Assembly: GCF_009469615.1 (NCBI RefSeq) | Contig: NZ_SSXX01000002.1 | Location: forward strand, 207,501-271,500 | Reading direction: 5' to 3' | DNA: 64,000 nucleotides | DNA from: Dechloromonas sp. H13 | GTDB lineage: Bacteria; Pseudomonadota; Gammaproteobacteria; Burkholderiales; Rhodocyclaceae | Shown: one piece after another, positions 26,645 through 34,981 of the stretch | How the letters are laid out: each line of letters starts with the position of its first letter | Position numbering within the stretch: position 1 is the first letter of the stretch | Notes under the pieces: model-generated | The model's input: only the letters and a program-made list of their open reading frames with translations | The model's database searches: none | What the model was told of the DNA's origin: nothing | Made by a program: the position numbers and the translations under genes

Positions 26645-27559
26645 CTAGCAGCCGCTGCCCTCGGGCAGGCGCGAAAAGCCGAAACCGCCGCCGCCGCCGC
26701 TCGCCGGCTGGATGCAGATCATCATGTTGAGCGCGCTGGCCGAGCGCCGCAGGTCGCCGGGGAAGGGCGCGAAGGGCACCGCCTGCTCGACCACCGCCTT
26801 GATGAAGGCGATCTGGTCCTGCTGGTCGCCGGCATTGACGATGCGGAAGCTTTTCAGCGTGCCGTCCGGGTTCAGCTTCACCTGCACCGACGCCTTCCTG
26901 ACCCCACGGCTGCGCGGGTCGTTGCGCACGAAGCCGGCGCTGCGGTTGAGCTTCTTGACCAGCGCGTCGAGATACATTTCCAGGCTGAACGGATCGACCG
27001 GCTGGGCGTTGGGCAACAGTTCGAGGATTTCGCTGCGTTCCTGTTCCTGGCGCGCCTGCTGGCGGGAGAATTCGCGGGCCTGGGCCAGCGAGCGCTGGGC
27101 GAGGTTGGGGCGCGGGCTGGCCTGCGACTGGCGTTCGAGTTCGCGCAGGAAATTGTTCATTTCCTCCTTCTGCGCGACGGTCCACTTCGGTGCCGGCTGG
27201 CTGGCGGCCTGCCCCTTGGGCTTGTTGACCGCCAGCACCGGCCGGCGCTCCGGCGCTTTCTTCGGGGGCGGTTTGCGGGCCGGCAGTTCGGCCGGCATCG
27301 GCGGCACCGGCACCGGCTCCGCCTCCTGCGGCTTGACGGTCGGCGCGGTGAGGCTGGCTTCGAGGCGGGTGGCCGGGCGCTCGGCACGCGGCTTCTGCTG
27401 CGGGATCAGCGCGACGAGCACGTGCAGGAGCAGCGAGGCGGCGATCGCCAGCCGCAGGGAACGTTGCTTGCGGGAGGTCTGGTCGGCCAGCTGGCGCTTC
27501 AGTTCCGCGATTTCGAGGAGCAGGGCGCGCTGCGTGCCGGGTGTTTCCGGATGGGGCAT
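26645..27559 (-). CDS. TonB/TolA-like energy-transducing protein
   Basis: 304 residues: a cytosolic N-terminal coil (EIAELKRQLADQ, about 16-27), one membrane helix at about 38-53, a Pro/Lys-rich periplasmic spacer (AELPARKPPPKKAPERRP), a helical charged middle (ERQSQ...REFSRQQARQEQER) and a C-terminal TonB-like domain (SVQVKLNPDGTLKSFRIV). The cytosolic coil before the helix is longer than in classical TonB. No exbB/exbD or outer-membrane receptor is nearby, so partners are unknown. The ATG at 27580 is an alternative start. Confidence 0.75.
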   Translation of the reverse strand: MPHPETPGTQRALLLEIAELKRQLADQTSRKQRSLRLAIAASLLLHVLVALIPQQKPRAERPATRLEASLTAPTVKPQEAEPVPVPPMPAELPARKPPPKKAPERRPVLAVNKPKGQAASQPAPKWTVAQKEEMNNFLRELERQSQASPRPNLAQRSLAQAREFSRQQARQEQERSEILELLPNAQPVDPFSLEMYLDALVKKLNRSAGFVRNDPRSRGVRKASVQVKLNPDGTLKSFRIVNAGDQQDQIAFIKAVVEQAVPFAPFPGDLRRSASALNMMICIQPASGGGGGFGFSRLPEGSGC

Positions 27560-27640
27560 CGGCCGGATTCTAGCCGCCATGCCTGCCCCGGTCGACGTCG
27601 ACGCTTGTCGGTGTGCGTAAAAAGCCGTTAAGATGGGCAA

Positions 27641-27660
27641 TCAATTCAACGGTTATTGAA
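27641..27660. promoter_or_regulatory. Candidate ArsR operator
   Basis: TTCAA (27645-27649) and TTGAA (27656-27660) form an inverted repeat six bases apart, nested with TCAAT/ATTGA. It ends two bases before the arsR ATG, as expected for autoregulation by an ArsR/SmtB repressor. Confidence 0.6.
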
Positions 27661-27662
27661 AT

Positions 27663-27998
27663 ATGGAATCGAAAGCCGCCATCACCGCGCTGGGCGCCCT
27701 GGCCCACGCCACCCGCCTGGAAATATTCCGCCTGCTGGTGCGCGCCGGGGCCGAGGGCCTGTCGGTCGGCCGCATCGCCGAGGCCTTGGGCATCGACGCC
27801 AACGGCCGCCTGACCTTCCATCTCAAGGAACTGGTCGGCGCCGGGCTGGCCAACTCGCGCCAGGAAGGGCGCTTCGTCTTCTATTCGACCAACTACGGCG
27901 CGATGAACGAACTGCTGCGCTACCTGACCGAGGATTGCTGCGGCGGCCTCGGTTGCGACGAAATCGTCGCTGCCTGCGACACGGAAAGCTGCGCATGA
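27663..27998 (+). CDS. arsR: ArsR/SmtB family arsenic-responsive repressor
   Basis: 111-residue winged-helix repressor. The recognition region is LSVGRIAEALGIDANGRLTFHLKEL. The C terminus is cysteine-rich (EDCCGGLGCDE and ESC), which gives a plausible As(III) site different from the classical alpha-3 ELCVCDL motif and closer to the type with C-terminal paired cysteines. It starts the operon and overlaps arsC by four bases. Confidence 0.9.
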   Translation: MESKAAITALGALAHATRLEIFRLLVRAGAEGLSVGRIAEALGIDANGRLTFHLKELVGAGLANSRQEGRFVFYSTNYGAMNELLRYLTEDCCGGLGCDEIVAACDTESCA

Positions 27999-28498
27999 AG
28001 AGCTTCAACGTCCTGGTGCTGTGCACCGGCAATTCGGCCCGCTCGATCCTCGGTGAGGCCTTGTTCAACCATCTGGGCAACGGCCGCATCCGCGCCTTTT
28101 CCGCCGGCAGTCAGCCGAGCGGCCGGGTCAATCCGCTGGCCCTGGAAACCCTGGCGGCGCACGGCGTGCCGTGGCCGAACGCCGGCCAGCCGCGCAGCAA
28201 GTCGTGGGACGAATTCGCCGAACCGGGGGCGCCGCGCCTGGACTTCATCTTCACCGTCTGCGCCAGCGCGGCCGGCGAAGCCTGCCCGGTGTGGCCCGGC
28301 CACCCGGCGACCGCGCATTGGGGCATCGCCGACCCGGCGCATGTCGAGCCGCTGGCGGCGCGCCGGGCGGCGTTCGAGGTCGCCTATGGCGAACTCGAAA
28401 GGCGCATCGCGGCATTCCTGAAATTGCCCCTCGAAACAATGTCGACCGCAGCAGTTGCCGACGCGGCGCGCAAGATCCACACGGAGGCCGGCGCATGA
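27995..28498 (+). CDS. arsC: Arsenate reductase ArsC, low-molecular-weight phosphatase type
   Basis: 167-residue LMW-PTP-fold reductase that converts arsenate to arsenite. The P-loop CTGNSAR (Cys10-x5-Arg16) binds arsenate. Additional cysteines in [15 protein letters not shown] are placed as the relay pair of thioredoxin-linked enzymes. Both ends overlap neighbours by four bases, so arsR-arsC-acr3 are translationally linked. A copy of the dispersed DNA motif falls in the last codons (28441-28452). Confidence 0.9.
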   Translation: MKSFNVLVLCTGNSARSILGEALFNHLGNGRIRAFSAGSQPSGRVNPLALETLAAHGVPWPNAGQPRSKSWDEFAEPGAPRLDFIFTVCASAAGEACPVWPGHPATAHWGIADPAHVEPLAARRAAFEVAYGELERRIAAFLKLPLETMSTAAVADAARKIHTEAGA

Positions 28499-29556
28499 GC
28501 GAAGTCACCCGCAAGCTCTCGTTCCTCGACCGCTACCTCACGCTCTGGATCTTCGCCGCGATGGGGCTGGGCATCGCGCTCGGCTACTTCGTGCCAGGGG
28601 TCGAGGACTTCATCAATGCCTTCCAGGTCGGCACGACCAACGTCCCGATCGCGCTGGGCCTGATCCTGATGATGTACCCGCCCTTCGCCAAGGTGCGCTA
28701 CGAGGAACTGCCCGACGTTTTCGCCGACCGCAAGGTGCTCGGCCTGTCGCTGGTCCAGAACTGGATCGTCGGGCCCCTGCTGATGTTCGCGCTGGCCATC
28801 ATCTTCCTGCCCGACAAGCCGGAGTACATGGTCGGCCTGATCCTGATCGGCCTCGCCCGCTGTATCGCCATGGTCATCGTCTGGAACGAGATCGCCAGGG
28901 GTTCGACCGAGTATGCCGCCGGCCTCGTCGCCTTCAACTCGATCTTCCAGGTGCTGTTCTTCAGTATCTACGCCTGGCTGTTCGTCACCGTTTTGCCGCC
29001 TTTTTTCGGGTTGACCGGAGCGATCGTCGATATCTCGATCGGCCAGATCGCCGAGAGCGTCTTCATCTACCTCGGGATTCCCTGTATCGCCGGCGTGCTG
29101 ACTCGCGTCGTCATGCTGCGCTTCGTCAGCAAGGAGTGGTACCACGCGCATTTCGTCCCCAAGATCGGGCCGATCACGCTGGTGTCGCTGCTGTTCACCA
29201 TCGTCGTCATGTTCAGCCTCAAGGGCAAACTGATCGTCACCATCCCGCTCGACGTGGTGCGCATCGCCATCCCGTTGCTGATCTACTTCGTGGTCATGTT
29301 CCTGATCTCGTTCTACCTGAGCCGGAAGATCGGCGCCGGCTACAAGAAGTGCACGACGCTGTCGTTCACCGCCGCCAGCAACAACTTCGAACTGGCGATC
29401 GCGGTCGCCGTGGCGGTCTACGGGATCAATTCCGGCGCCGCCTTCGCCGCGGTCATCGGGCCGCTGGTCGAAGTGCCGGTGATGATCGGCCTGGTGACCG
29501 TCGCGCTGTGGTTCCGGCAGCGCTTCTTTGCCGCGGAGACGGCGGGCACGCCATGA
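28495..29556 (+). CDS. acr3: Arsenite efflux transporter ACR3
   Basis: Ten-helix inner-membrane arsenite exporter, 353 residues. The essential membrane cysteine of the family is Cys123 in [14 protein letters not shown]; the conserved glutamate near the second half is in [12 protein letters not shown]. This is the BASS-superfamily ACR3 type, unrelated to E. coli ArsB. Completes the detoxification path: reduction by ArsC, then export. Its stop overlaps the sigma factor start. Confidence 0.94.
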   Translation: MSEVTRKLSFLDRYLTLWIFAAMGLGIALGYFVPGVEDFINAFQVGTTNVPIALGLILMMYPPFAKVRYEELPDVFADRKVLGLSLVQNWIVGPLLMFALAIIFLPDKPEYMVGLILIGLARCIAMVIVWNEIARGSTEYAAGLVAFNSIFQVLFFSIYAWLFVTVLPPFFGLTGAIVDISIGQIAESVFIYLGIPCIAGVLTRVVMLRFVSKEWYHAHFVPKIGPITLVSLLFTIVVMFSLKGKLIVTIPLDVVRIAIPLLIYFVVMFLISFYLSRKIGAGYKKCTTLSFTAASNNFELAIAVAVAVYGINSGAAFAAVIGPLVEVPVMIGLVTVALWFRQRFFAAETAGTP

Positions 29557-30098
29557 GCGTTCCCTGCCTGCGCGCCGCGCTGGCCGCGCATGAAGGCGAA
29601 CTGCGCGGTTTCCTGCGCCATCGCCTCGGCCGGCCGGAGGACGCCGACGACCTTCTGCAGGAGGTGTTCATCAAGGCGCTGCGTCAGGACAGGCGCTTCT
29701 GCGCCATCGAGAATCCGCGCGCCTGGCTGTTCCAGGTCGCCCGCAACGCGCTGGCCGACCACCTGCGTTGCGCACGCAAGTACATCGCGCTGCCGGACGA
29801 CGTGCCGGCGCCGACCGAAGAAGCGCACCCGGTCGTCGATGACCTTAGCCAGTGCCTGCCGCGGGTGCTGTCCGAACTGTCGGCGGCGGACCGCCTGGCG
29901 ATCACCTTCTGCGATATCGAGGGGCGGACCCAGCAGGAACTCGCCGACCATCTGGGCATCGGCCTGCCCGGGGCGAAATCGCGCATCCAGCGGGCGCGCC
30001 GGCGCCTGCGGGCAAGACTGGTGACGGCTTGCCAGGTCAGCTTCGACGCGCGGGGCGAAGTCTGCTGTTTCGTGCCGCGCCCGCCGCTGGCAGAATGA
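29553..30098 (+). CDS. ECF-type RNA polymerase sigma factor (SigZ-like)
   Basis: 181-residue extracytoplasmic-function sigma factor: sigma2 region with [15 protein letters not shown] and [17 protein letters not shown], and sigma4 with [20 protein letters not shown]. The C-terminal tail is unusual, ending [19 protein letters not shown], with three cysteines that could bind As(III) or another thiophilic metal. No anti-sigma gene is visible. Its ATG overlaps the acr3 stop, so it is made with the arsenic genes; it may act as their own sensor-activator (inference). Confidence 0.87.
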   Translation: MSVPCLRAALAAHEGELRGFLRHRLGRPEDADDLLQEVFIKALRQDRRFCAIENPRAWLFQVARNALADHLRCARKYIALPDDVPAPTEEAHPVVDDLSQCLPRVLSELSAADRLAITFCDIEGRTQQELADHLGIGLPGAKSRIQRARRRLRARLVTACQVSFDARGEVCCFVPRPPLAE

Positions 30099-30168
30099 GC
30101 AAGGCCGGAACCGAAGGGCGGCGTTGTCGCCCGCGGGGCCGGATGAAGCGACTCCCTGGAAGCTGTTC

Positions 30169-31131
30169 ATGAGTAGCGGCGATCACGACCACCATCACGA
30201 CGACCACGCGAAGCACTGTCACGGCCACCATCACCACCACGCGACGGCCGGGCGGGCGCTCGGCATCGCGCTGCTCCTGACGCTCGGCTTTTCCGTCGTC
30301 GAACTCGTCGCCGGCTGGCGCGCCGGCTCGCTGGCCCTCCTCGCCGATGCCGGGCACATGGTCAGCGACGGCGCCGCCCTCGGCCTCTCGGCTCTGGCGG
30401 CCTGGCTGGCGGCACGGCCGCCCAGCCGCCGTCACACCTACGGCCTGGGCAAGGCCGAACTGCTGGCTGCGCTGGTCAATGCGCTCTCGATGCTGGTCGT
30501 CGTCTTCCTGATCGGCATGGAAGCCTGGCGGCGCCTGCAGGCGCCGGGGCAAATCGACGGCGCCATCGTCGGCGGCGTGGCGATCGCCGGCCTGCTGGTC
30601 AACCTGCTGGTCGCCTGGGTGCTGTCGCGCGGCGAGCCGAATCTCAATGTGCGTGGGGCGCTGCTGCACGTCATGGGCGATGCGCTGGGTTCGGTGGCGG
30701 CCATCGTCGCCGGGGCGGTGATCTACTTCACCGGCTGGACGCCGATCGACGCGCTGCTCTCGCTGCTGATCGGCGGGCTGATTCTTTCCTCCAGCGTCGC
30801 GCTGCTGCGCGAGGCGCTGCACGCCGCGCTCGACGGCGTGCCGGCCCACATCGACCTCGACGACCTCGGCCGGCAGTTGGCCAGGGTGGCCGGCGTCCGC
30901 GAAGTGCACGATCTGCACGTCTGGCCGATCGGTGCCGAGCGCCTGGCGGTTTCGGCCCATGTCCGGGTCGACAGCCTGGCCGACTGGCCGCGCACCCTGG
31001 GCGGGTTGAGCGAGGTGGCGATGCGGCACGGCATTGGCCACGTCACTTTCCAGCCGGCGCCGTTCCGCAATGGCGACGCGCAGCCGGTGCGCTTCCGGCG
31101 CCACGAACCATCCGGTGCGCCGGAACACTAG
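30169..31131 (+). CDS. Cation diffusion facilitator, Zn/Cd exporter (ZitB/CzcD-like)
   Basis: Six-helix inner-membrane metal/proton antiporter, 320 residues. The N terminus is extraordinarily histidine-rich (about 13 His in the first 24 residues). The transport site is formed by LADAGHMVSD in TM2 and LHVMGDALGS in TM5 (two HxxxD pairs), diagnostic of Zn/Cd CDFs. A cytosolic ferredoxin-like domain ends the protein. I chose the ATG at 30169, preceded by TGGAAG. It follows the sigma factor by 70 bases and may be part of the arsenic operon. Confidence 0.92.
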   Translation: MSSGDHDHHHDDHAKHCHGHHHHHATAGRALGIALLLTLGFSVVELVAGWRAGSLALLADAGHMVSDGAALGLSALAAWLAARPPSRRHTYGLGKAELLAALVNALSMLVVVFLIGMEAWRRLQAPGQIDGAIVGGVAIAGLLVNLLVAWVLSRGEPNLNVRGALLHVMGDALGSVAAIVAGAVIYFTGWTPIDALLSLLIGGLILSSSVALLREALHAALDGVPAHIDLDDLGRQLARVAGVREVHDLHVWPIGAERLAVSAHVRVDSLADWPRTLGGLSEVAMRHGIGHVTFQPAPFRNGDAQPVRFRRHEPSGAPEH

Positions 31132-31155
31132 CGGCGCGCCGGACGCCACCATCGC

Positions 31156-31617
31156 CTAGCCGGTGAAGCTCTCCGGCATCTGCAGCGCGACGACCTCGCC
31201 GCGGGCGGTGGCGACGCCGTCGGCGTAGACGGTCGCTTCGACCACCACCTTGCGCCCCTTGATTTCCTTGACCCGGCCGCGAATCTCGAGCAGCGGGCCG
31301 AGCGGCGTCGGCTTCAGGTAGCTGACCTGCAGCGAGCCGGTGACGAAACGGAAGGCCGGCAGGCTGTCCAGCGGCCGGTTCTCGGCGCGATACATCGCCG
31401 CCGCCGCCGTGCCGGTGCAGTGGCAGTCGATCAGCGATGCCAGCAGGCCACCATAGACGAAGCCGGGGATCGCCGTATGTTCGGGCCTCGGCTGGAAGCG
31501 GGTGACGCTCTCGTCGCCCTCCCAGCAGGTCTTGATCTGGTGGCCGGCGGCGTTGAGCCGGCCGCAGCCGTAGCAGTGGGCGACGTTTTCCGGGTAGTAG
31601 TCCTGGAAGGCTTGCAT
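31156..31617 (-). CDS. PaaI-family thioesterase (hotdog fold)
   Basis: 154-residue single hotdog domain. The PGFVYGGLLASLIDCH helix with its glycine and aspartate is the usual catalytic segment, though the N-terminal part also has a CYGCG pair that could bind metal. Probably hydrolyses an acyl-CoA. I chose the ATG at 31617 although an open frame runs much further upstream through the ynfA gene. Confidence 0.85.
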   Translation of the reverse strand: MQAFQDYYPENVAHCYGCGRLNAAGHQIKTCWEGDESVTRFQPRPEHTAIPGFVYGGLLASLIDCHCTGTAAAAMYRAENRPLDSLPAFRFVTGSLQVSYLKPTPLGPLLEIRGRVKEIKGRKVVVEATVYADGVATARGEVVALQMPESFTG

Positions 31618-31655
31618 GTTGTAGTCCTCGGCGGTTCGTTCGGTGGGGAAGAAGG

Positions 31656-31988
31656 TCAGTTGGCGGACGGTTGCAGGGCGATCACCGCCATGCCGACGAG
31701 GGCGATGGCGGCGCCCGACACATCCCAGCGCGTCAGCGACACGCCGTCGACCAGGCGCAGCCAGAGCAGCGCGACGGCGATATACATGCCGCCGTAGGCC
31801 GCGTAGGTCCGCCCCGCGGCCGTCGGGTGCAGCGTCAGCAGCCAGGCGAACAGCGCCAGCGATGCGGCGGCGGGCACCAGCAACAGGGCGCTCCTGTCGT
31901 GCTTCAGCACCAGCCACGGGAGATAGCAGCCGACGATCTCGGCCAGGGCCGTCAGGGCGAACAGGAAGCTGAGGCGCAGGAGTTCCAC
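31656..31988 (-). CDS. YnfA family small membrane protein
   Basis: 110 residues with four membrane helices, of the UPF0060/YnfA family related to small multidrug resistance proteins. Characteristic segments are [30 protein letters not shown] and LRLVDGV. The GTG at 31988 aligns with the E. coli YnfA start; an ATG at 32027 would add 13 non-conserved residues. Transport role is suggested for relatives but substrate is not clear. Confidence 0.87.
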   Translation of the reverse strand: MELLRLSFLFALTALAEIVGCYLPWLVLKHDRSALLLVPAAASLALFAWLLTLHPTAAGRTYAAYGGMYIAVALLWLRLVDGVSLTRWDVSGAAIALVGMAVIALQPSAN

Positions 31989-32089
31989 GATGGCGGTTCC
32001 GTGATTTCGTGCCCCGGATTGTGCCACGGCGGGCGCGGCAGTGACGGGTGGTGGACGCCCGCCGAAAAAGCGCCATAATCATTCGCATC

Positions 32090-32416
32090 ATGTCTTCCAC
32101 CTCGCCCTCCACCATCCCCAACCGCCTCGAGACCCTCCGGGTGCTTCGGCTGATGGGCGACTACGAGCCGATCCTCATGCTGACCGGCAGCGACGATGGC
32201 TACGGCACGCGGTGGACGCTGAGTGGCCAGCAGGTGCAGCCGGCGATCGCCCGCTACCTGATGGAGACTGGCTTCGTCACCGAGACCGGCAAGACGCAGT
32301 TCGGCGCCCGCAAACTGGCCCTGACCGTCGACGGCAAGCGCTTCCGCGACAACGGCGTGCGCTGGTGGGACAGCCTGAGCCTTCTCGAGAAGCTCAAGGT
32401 GACGCTCCTCGGCTGA
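32090..32416 (+). CDS. Conserved small protein of unknown function
   Basis: 108 residues, soluble, no signal peptide. The C-terminal two thirds have the look of a winged helix (ARYLMETGFVTETG, then LTVDGKRFRDNGVRWW) and end in LLEKLKVTLLG. I do not recognise the family. It precedes the permease-thioredoxin pair by about 70 bases and may be its regulator (inference). Confidence 0.65.
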   Translation: MSSTSPSTIPNRLETLRVLRLMGDYEPILMLTGSDDGYGTRWTLSGQQVQPAIARYLMETGFVTETGKTQFGARKLALTVDGKRFRDNGVRWWDSLSLLEKLKVTLLG

Positions 32417-32487
32417 GGTCGCCCCGGCGCCGTTGCATCCTTTGGCGCCGTCCCTCGTCTTCAGGGGCAGGAGATAAGGAGATTCGC

Positions 32488-33924
32488 ATGGACATCGTGT
32501 CGTCTGCCCTGCAAAGCGGTTTCGCCAGCCTCGCCTCGTATCTGGCGGCGCACGTCCTGCTCTGCCTGGTGCCGGCCTTCTTCATCGCCGGCGCGCTGTC
32601 GGCGCTGGTGCCGCAGCAGTCCATCATCCGCTTCCTCGGGCCGGACGCGCCGAAGTGGGTGTCCTACCCGGCGGCGGCCGGGGCCGGCAGTCTGCTGGCA
32701 GTCTGCTCATGCACCATCCAGCCGCTGTTCGCCGGCATCTACAAGAAGGGCGCCGGGCTCGGGCCGGCCATCACCTTCCTCTTCTTCGCGCCGGCCGCCA
32801 ACATCCTGGCGCTCTCCTACACCGGCGTCGCGCTGGGGGCGGAATTCGCCATCGCCCGCATCGTGCTGGCGCTGTCCTTCGGGATCGGCATCGGCATGAT
32901 CATGGCCATCGTCTTCCGCGACGGCGAGGCGGTGCGGGTCGCGGAAGGCGCGACCTTCGCCGCCGGCGAGCGCATCTCGCGGCGGACGCTGGTTTTCCTC
33001 GGTGCGCTGGTCGCCCTGCTGATCGCCGGCACGCTGAAGGTCGATTTCCTGAAGGCCAGCCTGTTCACCGCCGAACTGCCGTGGCCGGGTGCGGCGCATG
33101 CCCAAGCGACGCTCGACCGCTGGGTGCCGGTCAACGAGGCGCTCGGCGCCGAGGGGCTGAGCCTGCAAGGCGCGGCGCTGATCGTCCTGCTCGGGCTGAT
33201 CGGTGGCGCGGCCTGGCGCGGCCTGGGTCAGGTCGACAACGGCTTCAACCGCCTGACGCCGCTGGCACTCGGGCTGACGGCGCTGACGCTGGTTTTCGCC
33301 GCGCTCGGCCTGCGCGCCACGGAAAACGGCCTCTTTTTGACGTTGACCGGAAGAACCGCCGCCGTCGCGGCATTGCTGGCGCTGCTGGTGCCGCTGGCCC
33401 GCCGTTTCGACACCTGGGACGTGCAGCAGTGGCTGTGGGAAACCTGGCGCTTCGTGAAGATGATCTTCCCGCTGCTGGTCGTCGGCGTCTTCCTGGTCGG
33501 CGTCATCCGCATCTTCATCCAGCCGGAATGGATACAGGCGGTGGCCGGCGCCAATACGGTGCTCGCCAACCTGGCCGGCGTCGTCTTCGGCGTCTTCATG
33601 TACTTCCCGACCCTGGTCGAGGTGCCGATTGCCAAAATGTTCCTCTCGCTCGGCATGCACCCGGGGCCGCTGATCGCCTACCTGATGGCCGATCCCGAAC
33701 TGTCGCTGCAGAGCATCCTGATCACCGCGGCGATCATCGGCAAGCTGAAGGCATGGACCTACGTCGGGCTGGTCGCCCTGTTCTCGACGCTGGCCGGGCT
33801 GACCTACGGGGCGTGGGTGGATGGTGCGCCGCTGGTGACACTCGCGGCGGCGGTGGTCGGCTTCGTGGCACTGCTGGTCGCCGCCCTGCATCTGATCGAA
33901 AAAGCCCGGCTGGCCCGGGCCTGA
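32488..33924 (+). CDS. DUF318-type permease (ArsP/YraQ-like)
   Basis: 478-residue membrane protein with two DUF318-type halves. The first half carries AVCSCTIQPLFAGIYKKGAG, the cysteine pair and glycine-rich turn typical of this permease family; the second half has the equivalent PTLVEVPIAKMFLSLGMHPG without the cysteines. Related ArsP proteins export trivalent organoarsenicals; others have unknown substrates. GGAG precedes the ATG. The next gene, a tiny thioredoxin, is the classic neighbour of this family. Confidence 0.88.
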   Translation: MDIVSSALQSGFASLASYLAAHVLLCLVPAFFIAGALSALVPQQSIIRFLGPDAPKWVSYPAAAGAGSLLAVCSCTIQPLFAGIYKKGAGLGPAITFLFFAPAANILALSYTGVALGAEFAIARIVLALSFGIGIGMIMAIVFRDGEAVRVAEGATFAAGERISRRTLVFLGALVALLIAGTLKVDFLKASLFTAELPWPGAAHAQATLDRWVPVNEALGAEGLSLQGAALIVLLGLIGGAAWRGLGQVDNGFNRLTPLALGLTALTLVFAALGLRATENGLFLTLTGRTAAVAALLALLVPLARRFDTWDVQQWLWETWRFVKMIFPLLVVGVFLVGVIRIFIQPEWIQAVAGANTVLANLAGVVFGVFMYFPTLVEVPIAKMFLSLGMHPGPLIAYLMADPELSLQSILITAAIIGKLKAWTYVGLVALFSTLAGLTYGAWVDGAPLVTLAAAVVGFVALLVAALHLIEKARLARA

Positions 33925-33939
33925 ACCAAGGAGAGAACG

Positions 33940-34173
33940 ATGCTGATCAAGATACTGGGCAGCGGCTGCGCCAAGTGCAACCGGCTGGAACAGCTGACGC
34001 GCGAGGCGGTTGGCGAACTGGGCATCGCCGCGACCTTCGAGCACGTCCGCGACATGGACGCGATCATGGCCTACCCGATCATGACCACGCCGGCGCTGGT
34101 GATCGACGAGGCGGTGAAATGCTCTGGCCGCATCCCGAGCAGGGACGAGATCGTCGGCTGGCTGCGCGGATGA
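33940..34173 (+). CDS. Small thioredoxin-like redox protein
   Basis: 77 residues, a minimal thioredoxin fold of the redox-active disulfide protein 2 type, with the active site GCAKC (Cys10 and Cys13) and the cis-proline in TTPALVID. It lies 15 bases after the permease. Permease plus mini-thioredoxin pairs are widely conserved; the thioredoxin may deliver or reduce the substrate (inference). Confidence 0.9.
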   Translation: MLIKILGSGCAKCNRLEQLTREAVGELGIAATFEHVRDMDAIMAYPIMTTPALVIDEAVKCSGRIPSRDEIVGWLRG

Positions 34174-34186
34174 TCCCGCCTGCCGG

Positions 34187-34921
34187 TCAGCCGCCGTGGA
34201 TCAGCGCGTCGGGAATCAGGTAGAACTCCCGGCCGCCAACGCTGACCAGCCAGTTGTCGTCCTGCCGTTTGGCCGAGACGCCGGCGCCGTCGTCGGTCGT
34301 GAAGCGCTTGCCGGCAAAATGCAGGACGCGATGGAGCGGCGTGCCGGTATGGGCGATCCAGATCTGGGCGCTGCCGCTGGCGAGATGTCGGACGACGCGG
34401 AAGTCGCACCACTGGTCGAGGGGCGGCTTGCCGGTCGCGCATTTGATTTTCCCCGAGGCGTCGTAGATGGCCGGCGGATTGGCGGCCGCGGTGCCTGACA
34501 CCGCCTTGTCGCCGGCCATCGTGAAGTTCACCGTGTAGCGGGCGCTTTCGTTGCGCCGCGCGGCATTGCGCATCAGGTAGACGCGCACGGTGTACTCGCC
34601 GTCCCGCGGCAGCGCGCCGTTGAAACTGTTGCCAGAGAGCGAACCGACGAAGAGGGCGGTGTCGTCGTTTGGCGGTAGCACGTTGAAATAGGCCGAGCGG
34701 TTGTTCGCCTGCAGGTTGACGTCGAGGATCTGGCCCGCCGTGGCGCGCAGGCGGTAGTCGACGGTCTCGTCGCCCCGGATCGTGCCCTTCAGCGTGGCGC
34801 CGTTCCTGCCCTTCTCGAAACGCACCGGCTCGGCGCGGATTTCCGCGAGGGCCGGCGCCGCGCTGCCGGCGCCGAGCAGCAGGGCAAGGAAGAGGCTTCT
34901 GGTCAGGCGGGATTTCTTCAT
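34187..34921 (-). CDS. Secreted PliG-like lysozyme inhibitor with C-terminal extension
   Basis: 244 residues with a signal peptide cleaved near PALA-EI (about residue 26). Residues 30-140 resemble E. coli PliG, the periplasmic inhibitor of goose-type lysozyme: FEKGRNGATLKGTIRG, then LPRDGEYTVRVYLMRNAARR. The remaining 100 residues (with CATGKPPLDQWCDF, a likely disulfide pair) are not in E. coli PliG and may be a second domain. Monocistronic by context. Family call made by eye. Confidence 0.65.
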   Translation of the reverse strand: MKKSRLTRSLFLALLLGAGSAAPALAEIRAEPVRFEKGRNGATLKGTIRGDETVDYRLRATAGQILDVNLQANNRSAYFNVLPPNDDTALFVGSLSGNSFNGALPRDGEYTVRVYLMRNAARRNESARYTVNFTMAGDKAVSGTAAANPPAIYDASGKIKCATGKPPLDQWCDFRVVRHLASGSAQIWIAHTGTPLHRVLHFAGKRFTTDDGAGVSAKRQDDNWLVSVGGREFYLIPDALIHGG

Positions 34922-34981
34922 CGTCGGGTCAGGCGTTGGTGGTCACGGATCGACATTGGCGGAAGTGGCCGGCAGGCCGGA

